A stretch of 6,148 nucleotides of DNA. It comes from an uncultured Tabrizicola sp. (GTDB lineage: Bacteria > Pseudomonadota > Alphaproteobacteria > Rhodobacterales > Rhodobacteraceae). The notes under the pieces were generated by a model. That model did not search any database and had not been told where the DNA came from. It saw only the letters and a program-made list of their open reading frames with translations. Below are positions 5,887 through 6,148 of this stretch, in pieces (the stretch's first letter is position 1; each line of letters opens with the position of its first letter). Both the position numbers and the translations under genes were made by a program. The DNA lies in contig CALLZQ010000666.1 of the NCBI GenBank assembly GCA_937858255.1, positions 1 through 6,148 of the forward strand. The letters are read 5' to 3'.

Positions 5887-5911
5887 ACATATTCATATAT
5901 CGTGAATATGT
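5887..5911. promoter_or_regulatory. AT-rich palindrome, ArsR-type operator candidate upstream of hemA
   Basis: ACATATTCA (5887-5895) and TGAATATGT (5903-5911) are perfect 9-bp arms around a 7-base spacer, in otherwise GC-rich DNA. The core ATTC-N9-GAAT resembles ArsR/SmtB-family operators; the published site of the Rhodobacter sulfide sensor SqrR is ATTC-N8-GAAT, one base shorter. A possible -35 TTGCGA (5882-5887) stands at its left edge, so a bound protein would cover a promoter. It lies 36 bases after the upstream stop codon and 141 bases before hemA. Confidence 0.55.
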
Positions 5912-5955
5912 AATAGGGTGGGGCGACGAATTGCCTACTTTCGCCACATCTTTAA

Positions 5956-5969
5956 TTGACCCAAGTCAA
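5956..5969. promoter_or_regulatory. FNR/FnrL-type binding box of hemA
   Basis: TTGAC-CCAA-GTCAA has exact dyad symmetry and matches the FNR-family consensus TTGAT-N4-ATCAA except at the innermost base of each half-site. FnrL-dependent hemA transcription is established in Rhodobacter. The centre lies exactly 41.5 bases before the transcription start implied by the -10 hexamer TTTAGT, which is class II activator geometry. The half-site ATTGACCC recurs 17 bp downstream (5972-5979). Confidence 0.78.
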
Positions 5970-5991
5970 GGATTGACCCGCCGGTTGCGGG

Positions 5992-5997
5992 TTTAGT
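5992..5997 (+). promoter_or_regulatory. -10 element of the FNR-dependent hemA promoter
   Basis: TTTAGT has four of six matches to TATAAT and lies 22 bases past the FNR box. Transcription would start near A6004, giving a leader of about 49 bases. There is no good -35 at normal spacing, as expected when an activator occupies that position. The leader can fold GCCCGG (6005-6010) on CCGGGC (6028-6033). Confidence 0.5.
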
Positions 5998-6040
5998 GCC
6001 GCCAGCCCGGTCGCAGACCAACCCGCGCCGGGCCAAAGCC

Positions 6041-6046
6041 AAGGAG
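6041..6046 (+). promoter_or_regulatory. Ribosome binding site that sets the hemA start
   Basis: AAGGAG is 6 bases before the ATG at 6053 but directly abuts the in-frame ATG at 6047. The spacing makes 6053 the working start codon and 6047 too close to be used. Confidence 0.7.
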
Positions 6047-6052
6047 ATGACG

Positions 6053-6148
6053 ATGAATTACGATGCCGCCCTCGACACCGCCCTGCAGCGTCTGCATGAC
6101 GAAGGCCGCTATCGGACCTTTATCGACATCGAGCGGCAAAAGGGCCAG
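6053..6148 (+). CDS. hemA: 5-aminolevulinate synthase, N-terminal part (runs off the right edge)
   Basis: First enzyme of tetrapyrrole synthesis in alphaproteobacteria (C4 or Shemin route). It is a PLP-dependent cytosolic enzyme that condenses glycine with succinyl-CoA to 5-aminolevulinate, CO2 and CoA. Only 32 codons are present, against about 400 in the family. The stretch RLHDEGRYRTFIDIERQKG (residues 13-31) is the highly conserved N-terminus of Rhodobacter and Paracoccus ALAS proteins; Arg21 and Thr22 belong to the substrate-binding start of the fold. The PLP lysine lies beyond the window. The start at 6053 is set by the AAGGAG position. An FNR-type box and -10 hexamer upstream predict higher expression at low oxygen. 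Some species carry a second paralog, hemT; which copy this is cannot be decided here, though the FNR control favours hemA. Confidence 0.93.
   Translation, partial: MNYDAALDTALQRLHDEGRYRTFIDIERQKGQ

Noticed and set aside
5814..5996. A 60-codon plus-strand frame across the hemA upstream region
   Set aside because: It begins inside the exported-protein gene and runs through the ArsR-type palindrome and the FNR box. It has no ribosome-binding site and no protein-like features.
5973..5997. TTGACC (5973-5978) as the -35 partner of the -10 TTTAGT
   Set aside because: The spacer is only 13 bp, too short for sigma70. The FNR box position explains the promoter better.

Overview
The window is GC-rich chromosomal DNA from an alphaproteobacterium, most likely Rhodobacteraceae/Paracoccaceae (Rhodobacter, Paracoccus or a relative). 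The main support is the start of an ALAS-type (C4 pathway) 5-aminolevulinate synthase at the right edge, an FNR-type box in front of it, the GC-rich codon use, and a G/C-run double hairpin downstream of a gene. It holds no RNA gene, IS element or CRISPR array. Every base falls in a gene or in a short intergenic region of about 200 bases or less.

Layout, left to right: the first 155 codons of adenylosuccinate lyase (purB, minus strand, running off the left edge); two overlapping minus-strand genes for multi-pass membrane proteins (a 199-residue cytochrome-b-like protein and a 123-residue four-helix protein); a divergent TetR-family regulator; a convergent GNAT acetyltransferase; a divergent mandelate-racemase-type enolase-superfamily enzyme; a convergent M20 metallodipeptidase; a divergent small exported protein; and the first 32 codons of hemA.

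The left half looks like one regulatory unit. The 81-bp gap between the TetR gene and the 123-residue membrane protein gene carries two copies of the palindrome CCATACG-N4-CGTATGG (the second with one mismatch), 41 bp apart, so they lie on nearly the same helix face. One copy sits just upstream of each gene start. The regulator therefore probably represses itself and the membrane pair. The two membrane genes are coupled by a GTGA overlap, and the larger has one histidine in each of its first four predicted helices, as in diheme b-type cytochromes. This TetR-membrane module is the best candidate for an undescribed system here.

The middle (GNAT, enolase superfamily, M20 peptidase) alternates in strand and shows no operon, so a shared pathway cannot be claimed. 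The right end is the hemA control region. It has an exact-symmetry FNR-type box placed precisely as a class II activator site relative to a -10 hexamer, plus a separate AT-rich palindrome of the ArsR-operator type. This suggests that heme or bacteriochlorophyll precursor supply is tuned by oxygen and perhaps by a second signal.
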